A DNA stretch of 64,000 nt from Maledivibacter halophilus (GCF_900167445.1 NZ_FUZT01000003.1:371400-435399), one strand, 5' to 3'. Counted from the stretch's first letter, positions 25,643 through 33,796 are shown. Numbers and translations are program-made. The notes: generated by a model from the letters alone, not told the origin.

Positions 25643-27082
25643 TCAAATTTGGTATTGATAATATTCAGTTATTCCATTTGCTATAGATTGGGCAATTTTT
25701 TTTGAATAATCGCATTCCATAAGTTTTTTTTCTTCTTCCAAATTAGTCAGATATTCCACTTCTATATGAATTGCACTTTTTGTTACTGTTTTTAATAAAT
25801 AAAAATCTGCCACTTTGACTCCTCTATTAACAGATCCTATTTTTTCAGCCATGTTTTTTATTATAAAATTAGCTATATTTTCTCCTTCTTTATCTCCCCT
25901 ATAGTGATATATTTCTGTACCAGCAATATTAGAATTTGTAAAGGAGTTCATATGAATACTAATAAAAAAATTAGGCCTAATCTCATTGGCTATCTTTGCC
26001 CTTTTATTTAGTGAAATATATTCGTCTGTATATCTTGTAAGAATAACCTGGGCACCCAGGTCTTCCAGTTCCTTCTTTAGTTCCTGGGATATAGAAAGAG
26101 TTATATCCTTTTCTATTAGCCCCAGCTCTCCAATTACCCCTGTATTTTCTTTTCCTCCATGACCTGGATCTATTACTATGACTTTATTGTTTATTGGTTT
26201 ATTTTTATCAGGCTTTTCATATTTTTTAATATCTATACCAGTATAATAGTATCTTAAAATTTCTTCAGCCTTCTGACCTTGCTTAGCAATTTCATTTGCT
26301 CCATACTGGCATAATCCCAGACCATGTCCTTTTCCTCGGGTTTCAAATCTTAAAGCTGTAGGCCGCCAGCCGAATCTTGTAGAATCTAGACCTAAACATT
26401 TACAAAACTCTGTCCCCTTGAATACTTTATCTCCTAGTTTAATCTTCTTTACTCTACCCTCTTCATCTCTTTCAATCACTTCAATAATATTATCAATATT
26501 CGCTTCATTTATGGGAGACGTTTTACCTAATTTTATATTGAATTTTTCTTCTATTTCATCTATGCTTACATCCTTAAAATTTTCCCAGTAGGGTGAGCTA
26601 GTGCAATAATTGCAAAGAACCTTCCTTAAATATAAGACATTATAATCCTCTACATTTTCAGAGTTTTCTGTTGAACCCCCACATGTAGGATGATATCTTG
26701 GATTTATAACTTTATTTTTAATAGTCATTATCAAGTATCTTGTTTCCTCATTGGCCCTTACTAGCTTTTCCCAGTTTTTTTGAAAATTCTTTCCCCATTT
26801 ACTCTTTAATTTTTCCTTTGATATCCATGGACCGCAATGTCCTTCTGTACAAAAATCAGCATCTATATGTTTAGTACAACCCTCCCCTCCAAAGATCCTA
26901 GCCTTTCTAATAAGAGCTGTTCTAGCTATTATAGTTTGAGCCTTAATAGCTTCTAATTCAAAATCTATATTAATCTGAGCCGCAACCAATTCCGGTATAA
27001 ACTCATCTATTGATCTATTTATTAAAGCATTTGCCTTCTTATCATATACTTTTATTAATACAAGGTTTTCACTGTTTTTCAA
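25643..27082 (-). CDS. SpoIID-type lytic transglycosylase fused to N-acetylmuramoyl-L-alanine amidase
   Basis: 479 codons. The N-terminal SpoIID/LytB domain spans about 15-300, with the catalytic Glu expected in FELEAIKAQTIIART and the conserved RGKGHGLGLCQYGANEIA. A Cys/His-rich insert (CTKHIDADFCTEGHCGPW) also belongs to the SpoIID fold. The C-terminal Amidase_3 domain (about 308-479) has DPGHGGKENTGVIG, a second zinc ligand in IEVEYLTN, and SIHMNSF. SpoIID cuts glycan strands only after an amidase removes stem peptides, so a single chain would do both steps of engulfment-type digestion. No signal peptide or membrane anchor is visible, which is odd for a wall enzyme. Confidence 0.88.
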   Translation of the reverse strand: MKNSENLVLIKVYDKKANALINRSIDEFIPELVAAQINIDFELEAIKAQTIIARTALIRKARIFGGEGCTKHIDADFCTEGHCGPWISKEKLKSKWGKNFQKNWEKLVRANEETRYLIMTIKNKVINPRYHPTCGGSTENSENVEDYNVLYLRKVLCNYCTSSPYWENFKDVSIDEIEEKFNIKLGKTSPINEANIDNIIEVIERDEEGRVKKIKLGDKVFKGTEFCKCLGLDSTRFGWRPTALRFETRGKGHGLGLCQYGANEIAKQGQKAEEILRYYYTGIDIKKYEKPDKNKPINNKVIVIDPGHGGKENTGVIGELGLIEKDITLSISQELKKELEDLGAQVILTRYTDEYISLNKRAKIANEIRPNFFISIHMNSFTNSNIAGTEIYHYRGDKEGENIANFIIKNMAEKIGSVNRGVKVADFYLLKTVTKSAIHIEVEYLTNLEEEKKLMECDYSKKIAQSIANGITEYYQYQI

Positions 27083-27125
27083 TTTTTAAACCTCCTTCAA
27101 TTTTTCCCCTCCATTTCTAGATTAT

Positions 27126-27197
27126 AGCCCAGATTATTCATAGAGTTTTTTAGAAATAATTTATAATAAAATATAATTCTCCTCTACAAATAAATCT
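27126..27197 (-). terminator. Possible hairpin after the yabG 3' part
   Basis: AGCCCAGATTATT at 27126-27138 pairs with AAATAAATCTGGGCT at 27183-27197, with a long loop of about 45 bases. It directly follows the yabG stop codon on the minus strand. Confidence 0.4.
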
Positions 27198-27215
27198 GGG
27201 CTTTATACACTATGT

Positions 27216-27392
27216 TTATTGATAGGGTGATTTCGGCAATCCTTTTCTATATTTCCCTCTGGTTTGAAGGCCTCCTATTCCCTTAACTCCTGTTATAGTA
27301 TTTTCTAACACTTCTTCTATGGATATAAATCTATCTACACTGGTATATGCGATTTTTTCACTAATAAAAACAGGGTCTAAGCAATGGATTAG
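27216..27392 (-). CDS. yabG: yabG, 3' part (C-terminal 58 residues), separated by the element
   Basis: The minus-strand frame after the ACTA core encodes IHCLDPVFISEKIAYTSVDR and runs, through TITGVKGIGGLQTRGKYRKG, to a TAA at 27218-27216. This is the conserved C-terminus of the YabG sporulation protease. It has no start codon of its own. Joined at ACTA to the 5' part (30530-31234) it gives one uninterrupted frame of 292 codons. No substitutions or stops suggest decay, so it looks like a gene segment kept under selection, not a relic. Confidence 0.9.
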   Translation of the reverse strand, partial: LIHCLDPVFISEKIAYTSVDRFISIEEVLENTITGVKGIGGLQTRGKYRKGLPKSPYQ

Positions 27393-27393
27393 T

Positions 27394-27939
27394 ATGGATT
27401 GTAGAATGTAAACTTAGGCAAATTGAAGTAAAATAAGTTTTGAATTCAAACATATTTTCTTAAATAATGAGAAAAATAAGTAAGGAAAATATGTTTAAAG
27501 GGTTATAGAAATTTCTTTTATTGCTAAAATTTATATCTTGACAATAAATCTATAGAGTATATAATTTTTTTAAAATGAGATAAAGATAAACAACTTTAAG
27601 GTTTAATAAATTTCAAAGAAAAAATGTAGAAGCCTTCACTATTTTCTTTAAAATTTATTTTAAATGTTAATGTTGTTTATCTATAATTGCATAATTAAAT
27701 TTGGGACAATTGCATATACCAATATTATGCCTAATTTAACTCACTGTGCTAGCTTTTATATCCAAAATTTCAATATTTAATTTATTAGCACAAGGGGGTA
27801 ATTTAGTTGTTTAAAATGAAATATATTTTTATGGTATGGCTTTGGACATTCTAGAATTATAGGGATTTAATTTCTAAATGACGTAATTATGCAATTTCCT
27901 CAAATACTAATATTCTAAAATAGAAATGGGGAATGGTAG
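27394..27939. repeat. Non-coding left arm of the element with a composite repeat
   Basis: About 545 bp without a gene. The segment 27685-27908 combines family A ends (attgcataattaaatttggg; attatgcaatttcctcaaat) with family B end sequences (taactcactgtgctagc at 27738; ttattagcacaagggggt at 27782). It looks like one repeat inserted in another. The speD promoter should lie here but is not obvious. Confidence 0.5.
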
Positions 27940-28752
27940 TTGGCAAAACTAGTTAAAAACAAACTAAAGCTATATGGCTTTAACAATTTAACTAAAACCT
28001 TAAGTTTTAACATTTATGATATTTGCTATACAAAGACTCAGGAAGATAGAAAAAGATATATAGAATACATCGATGAACAATATAATGCTGAAAGGCTGAC
28101 AAATATTCTAACCCATGTAACTGAGACTATAGGTGCCAGTGTGTTAAATGTTGCAAAACAAGATTATAATCCCCAGGGTGCAAGTGTGACTTTATTAATT
28201 TCTGAAGAGGAGATCCCTTTATATGTAGTTGACCCTTCATGTAATAGAGGAATTATAACTCCAATTCGAAAAAATATAGTTGGGCATCTGGATAAAAGTC
28301 ATGTAACAGTCCACACATATCCTGAAAGTCATCCCCAAAATGAAATAAGTACCTTTAGGGTAGATATAGATGTTTCCACATGTGGTACAATCTCTCCCTT
28401 AAAAGCTCTGGATTATCTGATAGATAGCTTTGATTCAGATATAATAGCTATCGATTACAGAGTTAGAGGCTTTACTAGAGATATCGATGGTGAAAAGCAT
28501 TTTATAGACCATAAGATAACCTCTATACAAGACTATATTTCTGAAGATACCATAAATAAATACACATTATTTGATATGAATATATATCAATCCAATATTT
28601 TTCATACAAAAATGAAATTAAAGGATATAAACCTCGCTACTTATCTCTTTGAAATCAATGAAGAAGATTTAACTACTCATGAGAAGAATACTATAATAGA
28701 AAAACTTAATAAAGAAATGAATGAAATTTTTTATGGAATGAATATTGAATAG
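27940..28752 (+). CDS. speD: S-adenosylmethionine decarboxylase proenzyme
   Basis: 270 codons from a TTG preceded by a weak GGGGAATGG. It is of the E. coli type (about 264 residues), making decarboxylated SAM for spermidine synthesis. The self-cleavage site is visible in [18 protein letters not shown]: cleavage before the Ser leaves a pyruvoyl cofactor. A conserved [19 protein letters not shown] segment follows. No speE spermidine synthase adjoins it. It is cargo of the yabG element and is transcribed against the recombinase, sharing a bidirectional terminator with it. Confidence 0.93.
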   Translation: MAKLVKNKLKLYGFNNLTKTLSFNIYDICYTKTQEDRKRYIEYIDEQYNAERLTNILTHVTETIGASVLNVAKQDYNPQGASVTLLISEEEIPLYVVDPSCNRGIITPIRKNIVGHLDKSHVTVHTYPESHPQNEISTFRVDIDVSTCGTISPLKALDYLIDSFDSDIIAIDYRVRGFTRDIDGEKHFIDHKITSIQDYISEDTINKYTLFDMNIYQSNIFHTKMKLKDINLATYLFEINEEDLTTHEKNTIIEKLNKEMNEIFYGMNIE

Positions 28753-28762
28753 AAAATTATAT

Positions 28763-28790
28763 AAAGGCGTCATATCATGTGGACGCCTTT
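28763..28790. terminator. Bidirectional terminator between speD and the recombinase
   Basis: AAAGGCGTC pairs perfectly with GACGCCTTT around a ten-base loop, ten bases past the speD stop. It overlaps the recombinase stop codon. Confidence 0.85.
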
Positions 28791-30258
28791 AATTATATAC
28801 AATATTTTTATTGCCAAAATTATAAATCACTTCTATTTTACAAGCATTATAAATTGTTATTTTTCTTATTAGCTTATTTACTACTATACTGTCTAGCTTT
28901 ATATATTCATACAGTTTATTATAGCTTTCTATATCAATTTGCCTATTATTATATAATTCCAATCCTGCTTTATTCTCTTGTAAGAGAGTTATTTCGTTTT
29001 CTATGGACATATTCTTTGAGTTAAATTCTTCCTTTGTTATTAAGCCCTCTATAAATATATCCAAAAGCCTATTTTTTCTTTTTACTGTATTTTTAATTTC
29101 TTTATCTAGAGAAATAAATTGATTAGTGTTTTGATTCTTTTTTATTTCTACTTTTAATTTTTCATTAAATCTATCCAAGTCCACATTTTTACCAATAAGC
29201 TTCATTAAATCTTTTTCTATTAATCCCTTTAGCTCTTCTTCTTTAATGTAACAGCCCCTACAGCTGCTCTTGCCCATCTTGTTTACTCTTCCACAGATAT
29301 AGGAGAATTTATTCTTTTTATAATGCAGCCTGCTATTACAATGTCCACAATACAATATATTAGTAAATAGATGTTTTCCAGTAGTTGTTATTTTTCTTCT
29401 CCTCTTTTTCAAAATTCGCTGAACAAGCTCAAAGCTTTTATCATCTATTATGGCTTTATGGGTATTATTCACCCTTATATATTCTTCCTTTGAATTCGCC
29501 TCTCTTATTCCATTTAATAAATCCTTTGTTTTACTTTTATTTTGGACCATATTACCTATATATATTTCATTTGTAAGTATATTTTTTATGGTGCTTTGAT
29601 GCCATAAATTATTGTTATTGGTCTTTCCAGCTGCCATGCTGGGAGTAGGATATCCCTTTTTATTTAAATACTTGGCTATTTTATAAAGCCCTTCCCCCTG
29701 TATATACATTTTAAATATGAGTTTTACTACTTCCGTTGTTATATCCCCTGCTGGTATTAGATCATTTTTCCCAGCCTTTTTATATCCATAGGGAGGATTG
29801 CTTCCATTGTAAAGTCCTTTGTTTGCTCTTTGATTTTTACCAAATTTTATACGCTGACTGATTTTTTCCGACTCTTTTTGAGCCATGGAAAGTAATAGAG
29901 TAAACATAAATTCATCATATTGATCTGAGTCAAAGGCATCTTCTATTGTAATAAACCTAATACCTTTCTTTTTAAATTCTCTTATATATTTAAGTCCCTC
30001 TAAAGTATTTCTTGCAAATCTTGAAATACTTTTTGTCAGAAGTATTTCAAAAAAACCCCTCTGGCAATCCTCTATTAATCTCTTTAATCCTTCTCTTTTT
30101 TTTACTGACATGCCGCTTTCTATATCTTCATAAACCTTATAAAGCTGCCAGCCCCTTTCTCTTACGTATTTTTCAAAATAACTTTTCTGATGTGCTATAC
30201 TACTTTTTTGAGTTAACATATCTGTGGAAACCCTAACATATACAGCACATCTTAAAAT
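28789..30258 (-). CDS. Large serine recombinase of the yabG element
   Basis: About 489 codons. The resolvase domain (about 1-150) contains YVRVST with the catalytic Ser, then SISRFARN. The recombinase domain follows, then a zinc ribbon (CGHC...CRGC at about 310-345) and a C-terminal coiled coil. The first in-frame ATG (30219) lies after the catalytic Ser, so real translation must begin upstream. The frame stays open to a TGA at 30270 with only ATT codons at 30261 and 30258 placed correctly after GAGGTG. It should excise the element in the mother cell and rejoin yabG. A family C repeat lies directly upstream of its ribosome site. Confidence 0.88.
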   Translation of the reverse strand: MLRCAVYVRVSTDMLTQKSSIAHQKSYFEKYVRERGWQLYKVYEDIESGMSVKKREGLKRLIEDCQRGFFEILLTKSISRFARNTLEGLKYIREFKKKGIRFITIEDAFDSDQYDEFMFTLLLSMAQKESEKISQRIKFGKNQRANKGLYNGSNPPYGYKKAGKNDLIPAGDITTEVVKLIFKMYIQGEGLYKIAKYLNKKGYPTPSMAAGKTNNNNLWHQSTIKNILTNEIYIGNMVQNKSKTKDLLNGIREANSKEEYIRVNNTHKAIIDDKSFELVQRILKKRRRKITTTGKHLFTNILYCGHCNSRLHYKKNKFSYICGRVNKMGKSSCRGCYIKEEELKGLIEKDLMKLIGKNVDLDRFNEKLKVEIKKNQNTNQFISLDKEIKNTVKRKNRLLDIFIEGLITKEEFNSKNMSIENEITLLQENKAGLELYNNRQIDIESYNKLYEYIKLDSIVVNKLIRKITIYNACKIEVIYNFGNKNIVYN

Positions 30259-30277
30259 AATATCACCTCACCATAAA

Positions 30278-30352
30278 TTTACGCAAATAGAACTTAATAA
30301 GGAAATCTCGGCGGCCATGACCTTGAATCAAACTTTACAAGGGTATATTTAT
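30278..30352. repeat. Short MITE-like family C copy
   Basis: Ends aatttacgcaaatagaactt and tttacaagggtatatttata match the inverted ends of family C, with most of the interior deleted. It separates the 34-codon ORF from the recombinase. Confidence 0.6.
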
Positions 30353-30359
30353 ATATTAA

Positions 30360-30464
30360 TCATTGGCTGGCAAATATTTTTACAATTATTAATTCAAGTA
30401 AAATCTCTTCAAGGCTTTTTTCACCTTCATAATAGAATTCAACTTCTCTTTGGGTTCTGTCCAC
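30360..30464 (-). CDS. 34-codon ORF at the start of the element
   Basis: GTG start eight bases after AAAAGGAG, an excellent ribosome site. The product begins MDRTQREVEFYYEGEKSLEE and continues with a hydrophobic helix ending VKIFASQ. It is the first ORF inside the element and reads with the recombinase. The C-terminus may have been altered by the adjoining repeat. A directionality or accessory factor is conceivable, but I do not recognise it. Confidence 0.5.
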   Translation of the reverse strand: MDRTQREVEFYYEGEKSLEEILLELIIVKIFASQ

Positions 30465-30529
30465 TTAATCATCTCCTTTTTAGAATATATTATATTTTAA
30501 GTAAAATTATTCTACATTCTACAAATCAC

Positions 30530-31234
30530 TAGTGTTCTATGGGGTGAACTGGCATAGTTTGCCCCTGCTTCAATCATAACTTCAAAAAAAGATTGGCATG
30601 CTCCTGCAAATATTACAAGTTCATCCATACTTGGTTCATATTTTCTGGCTTCTTTTATACTTTCAACAAAGTATTTTGAATTTTTATAATTGCTTATATC
30701 AACAAAATCATCTTTTCCCTTTATTATGCTGTCATGGCCTGTCAAAATCAATATATCGGGGTTGTATTCTCTAAGTAGCTTTCCCACTACCTTCGGTTGT
30801 TCTTCTTCAGATACAATTTTACCTACAGCTTCAATATCCAGCTGCTCATATACTTTAAGACATACATCTATATATTCTCCATCACCATCTAAATGTAATA
30901 CTTTACCTGGCCTTCCAAAATGGTTGCTATCTCTTGAATATTCTAAAGCACTTCTTGTTAAGCTTCTATAATAATTTTCCTTTCTTTCTTTTAAAATATT
31001 TTTTACTATATGAGTTATTTTTTTACTAAAAACTTTATTAAACTGATTAACTTTATTTAATGGAACCTTTGTTAAATCACTCTCAGGGGAATCTGCAATA
31101 ATCCGAAGATTAGTTCCCTTTAAAATCAAGGTTCTCTTATTATTTTCATCAACCACTATATCTGTAACCTTAAATAAAATATCATAATCATATGACTTTC
31201 TAGCTACTATATCTCCTATTTTTAGATTAGTCAT
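30530..31234 (-). CDS. yabG: yabG, 5' part (N-terminal 235 residues)
   Basis: Sporulation-specific cysteine-type protease that trims coat and morphogenetic proteins, active in the mother cell. The ATG at 31234 has GGAGG nine bases upstream; a longer frame to 31333 lacks one. The N-terminus MTNLKIGDIVARKSYDYDIL and the blocks LHLDGDGEYID, ILTGHD and FAGACQSFFE are typical YabG. After ASSPHRTL the frame enters the element and stops at 30512 after six foreign codons (VICRM). YabG would lack its conserved C-terminal 57 residues unless the element is removed. Confidence 0.92.
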
Positions 31235-31353
31235 TAATATATTTCCTCCTATAACCCCCATTTTATAGAAATCAGAAACTCCATTATCCATATATAGCCT
31301 TTGCATAGTTCCTATAATTATTAATCTGGGCATAATTATAAACTACTGTATTA

Positions 31354-31381
31354 TATAGTATGATTTTTCAAAGGTTTAGGT
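31354..31381 (-). promoter_or_regulatory. Sigma-K-type promoter of yabG
   Basis: On the minus strand AC (31381-31380) is followed after exactly 17 bases by CATACTATA (31362-31354), matching the sigma-K pattern AC-N16/17-CATAnnnTA. It would give a leader of about 110 bases. No terminator is seen between yabG and the recombinase, so it may drive both. Confidence 0.65.
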
Positions 31382-31424
31382 GCATAGTAACCTATAAATT
31401 GTATTATGAGTAGAATATAATAGA

Positions 31425-31652
31425 GAGTTCTAAGTTGTAAGTTCTAAGATTAGGGTTATATCTTTTAAGCAGTAGAAATAGGAAAAAGAAAGAAGGTAAT
31501 AGATGTTTAAGTAGTTTATTAATTGAGGAAATTGCATAACTCTAATTTGGCACTTTACTTATTTTTTACTATTGAAAGACCCTATAATTATAACTTTGAC
31601 TTTAAAAGACTTGGCCCTAGAACTTTGAACTTTAAACTTAGAACTTAAAACC
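31425..31652. repeat. AGTTCTAAG-type repeat pair enclosing a family A end
   Basis: Left cluster agagttctaagttgtaagtt; right cluster tagaactttgaactttaaac followed by ttagaactt. Between them lies one end of a family A element (attgaggaaattgcataact at 31521). This fills most of the 430-bp gap between yabG and the glycosyltransferase gene. Confidence 0.5.
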
Positions 31653-31665
31653 CGGTGGTGATAAA

Positions 31666-32460
31666 ATGATATATGCAGTTGTACCGGCTAAAGATGAAGG
31701 AGATGGAATTGATAAAACTTTAGATATGCTTATAAAAACAGATGTGGATAAAATTTTAATTTTAATTAATGGTTCTACAGATAATACCCTTGAGAAGGTT
31801 TCTAATATAAATAGTAATAAAATAATAGTTAATTATTTTAACAAACCCCTTGGCTTAGATATCCCAAGGGCCATAGGCGCACTTTTTGCCTATAAAGATG
31901 GGGCAGAGAGTTGTGTTTTCGTAGATGGCGATATGACAGGAGATATTGAGGACAATATAAATGAAATCATTTATGATTTGTCCTTTAATAACATAGATAT
32001 GGCACTTACCGATTGTTATCATGAAATTCAAAATAATAGCAATATGGCTAAAATACTTTTAGCCTTTAGACGTCAATTAAATATGGAATTAGGGCTATTT
32101 GAAAAAATTGGTTATGCTATCCCAAGCCATGGCCCCCATGGAGTGTCCAGAAGATTTATTGATAAAGTGGGATTTGAAAGCTTTGCTATGCCTCCTGTAT
32201 CATTGGCTTTAGCAGCAAAAAATAATTTGAATATAAAGGTATCCACAATAATCCCCAACCATATGTTAAAGTCAACAATAAAGGACGAATACCACGCCTG
32301 TCAAATAGCTAAAACAATTATTGGGGACTGTATTGAAGCTTCATTGACTTATCAATGTAATCCTAGTAAAAGAGGCTTTGATGGCATGGAATTTTTAGGT
32401 TACCATAAAAGTAGGCGTTTTGATATATTGAAATATTTAATAGAAGATGATTTCAAATGA
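31666..32460 (+). CDS. Glycosyltransferase family 2-like protein
   Basis: 264 codons; ATG eight bases after GGTGGTG. GT-A fold signs are AVVPAKDEGDGIDKTLDML at the N-terminus, INGSTDNT, and the metal-binding VDGDMTGD at about residues 86-93. There is no membrane segment. It stands between yabG and cotS, so it may glycosylate a spore-surface component; that is inference. It is transcribed toward cotS and converges with it, ending 21 bp away. Confidence 0.8.
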   Translation: MIYAVVPAKDEGDGIDKTLDMLIKTDVDKILILINGSTDNTLEKVSNINSNKIIVNYFNKPLGLDIPRAIGALFAYKDGAESCVFVDGDMTGDIEDNINEIIYDLSFNNIDMALTDCYHEIQNNSNMAKILLAFRRQLNMELGLFEKIGYAIPSHGPHGVSRRFIDKVGFESFAMPPVSLALAAKNNLNIKVSTIIPNHMLKSTIKDEYHACQIAKTIIGDCIEASLTYQCNPSKRGFDGMEFLGYHKSRRFDILKYLIEDDFK

Positions 32461-32461
32461 A

Positions 32462-32490
32462 GAAATAATTATGCAATTTGCTCAAATAAA
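32462..32490. repeat. Single end of MITE-like family A
   Basis: aaataattatgcaatttgct followed by caaataa matches the right end of family A. It lies between the convergent glycosyltransferase and CotS-like genes. Confidence 0.5.
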
Positions 32491-33477
32491 TTTTTCTTTG
32501 TATTTATATAAAAAATTAATCTTATATGGAAGTTTTTCTATTTTACTTTTTAAAAGCTTATAGTATTTGTCTTTAAATAAATCATATTCATCATAATAGT
32601 ATCTAGTTGCTATTTCCCAAATGTCCTGGGGAAATTGAATAAAGGAAAATATTATCTTATATTCTATTTCCCAAAGCTTTCTAACACTATTATACTCCTC
32701 TAAAATTATTAGAGCCTTTTGAAAGTCCCAGTTTAGTTTATCTAAAGCACTTACAATTAGACATGCTATGTCATAACATCTTAATCCAAATCTACAATTA
32801 TCAAATTTTATTATATTAAATTCTCTATTTTCATCTAAAATTATATTTTTATAATTATACTCCCCATGACAAAGAGCCCTTACGGCTGCTTCTTTTCGAC
32901 AAAGGTCAAAATATCCATTTTTCTGTAGCATTTTTACTGACTCAATTCCCATATCATAAAGCAAATCTATATTATTTAACAGTAAATTATCTATATTACT
33001 TTTAACATCCCTCATTTTTATAAGGCTTTTTATATATAAAAAATCCTCACATCTATCCAGATAAACTTTTTGAAGTTTTCCTATATCTGATTCAAGTTCA
33101 CCGGATGCAAAAGAAATAATTCCCCTTGTAAGCTCATGGAATTTGGCTAAACATGCTGCTGCCTGCTTTAGTTCATCGACATCATTGTAATTACATTTTT
33201 CCCCTTTTACCCATCTTGTCATAACATAATAATTTTTATGATACTGTATATATGGTCTTTTATTAAACACCATATATCTGTCTAGATTTTTAAAGCCCTT
33301 ACGAACAAGATTTTCCTTGACATCATGAATAAAAAGAACTTGAGTTATGCTATAGTTAATTTTTTTTAAGTAGAAAATACCTTTATCAGTATGTACAACC
33401 TGGTTTTTATTTATTGGAATACTTCTGATTAATCTGCAATCAAACTTGTTAACAATTTCATTTATCTTATCCCTCAT
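32482..33477 (-). CDS. cotS: CotS family spore coat protein (kinase-like fold)
   Basis: 331 codons. Aminoglycoside-phosphotransferase-like fold used by CotS/YsxE/YutH coat proteins. Visible elements are LKKINYSITQVLFIHDV near the N-terminus, MTRWVKGEKCNY, and the catalytic-loop-like LCHGEYNYKNIILDE with the later FDNCRFG in place of DFG. In B. subtilis CotS is a coat protein of the mother-cell side. The gene lies near yabG and a glycosyltransferase. A sigma-K-type promoter was looked for but only an imperfect one (AC-N15) was found. Confidence 0.85.
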   Translation of the reverse strand: MRDKINEIVNKFDCRLIRSIPINKNQVVHTDKGIFYLKKINYSITQVLFIHDVKENLVRKGFKNLDRYMVFNKRPYIQYHKNYYVMTRWVKGEKCNYNDVDELKQAAACLAKFHELTRGIISFASGELESDIGKLQKVYLDRCEDFLYIKSLIKMRDVKSNIDNLLLNNIDLLYDMGIESVKMLQKNGYFDLCRKEAAVRALCHGEYNYKNIILDENREFNIIKFDNCRFGLRCYDIACLIVSALDKLNWDFQKALIILEEYNSVRKLWEIEYKIIFSFIQFPQDIWEIATRYYYDEYDLFKDKYYKLLKSKIEKLPYKINFLYKYKEKFI

Positions 33478-33551
33478 ATTTACACATCCTTATATATAAA
33501 CTAAAATCTTTACTTAAATCCATATAAAGTAAGTCTTTATTTATGCATGCC

Positions 33552-33739
33552 TCTATAAATGTACGCCAATAAAACTTAAGAAAGGAAGGAGCCTCTGAGG
33601 TTTTCTTTTGAGCGATTTTTATAAACCTGTTTATCCTTTTTACTATTCGATTTAAAACAGGTTTATTACATGAGCCAAAAGGATTCTCAGTGGCTCCGAC
33701 CGCAAATTAAACTTTTAAAGGCGTACATTTATATAGATG
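33552..33739. repeat. MITE-like family C element, full copy
   Basis: About 188 bp. The left end tctataaatgtacgccaata and the right end ggcgtacatttatatagatg are inverted copies. The interior includes gcctctgaggttttcttttg and aaaaggattctcagtggctc around ttataaacctgtttatcc. It lies upstream of cotS. Confidence 0.78.
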
Positions 33740-33796
33740 TATGACTGAGAAACTATATATTTAAATCTCTATATATAATTTTATATTATACTTAAA

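Larger units (their letters stand above)
27390..30533 (-). mobile_element. Skin-like element interrupting yabG (3,140 bp)
   Basis: The two yabG parts are separated by 3,140 bp bounded by a four-base direct repeat ACTA (27390-27393 and 30530-30533). Removing one unit restores the yabG frame: ...SSPHR-TL-IHCLDPVF. Inside are a large serine recombinase (minus strand, same direction as yabG), a 34-codon ORF and speD (plus strand). Just inside each boundary lies the same inverted 11-mer TTGTAGAATGT, so the joined ends of an excised circle form a symmetric attP-like site. No phage structural genes are present. This is the layout of sporulation-excised elements such as those in sigK or gerE. Confidence 0.88.

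Noticed and set aside
27390-30533. Prophage or conjugative transposon
   Set aside because: No capsid, tail, replication, lysogeny or transfer genes; only a recombinase, speD and one small ORF.
30512-31234. yabG as an ordinary truncated pseudogene
   Set aside because: The missing C-terminus is present in frame at 27216-27389, both parts are undamaged, and rejoining at ACTA gives a full-length 292-codon gene.
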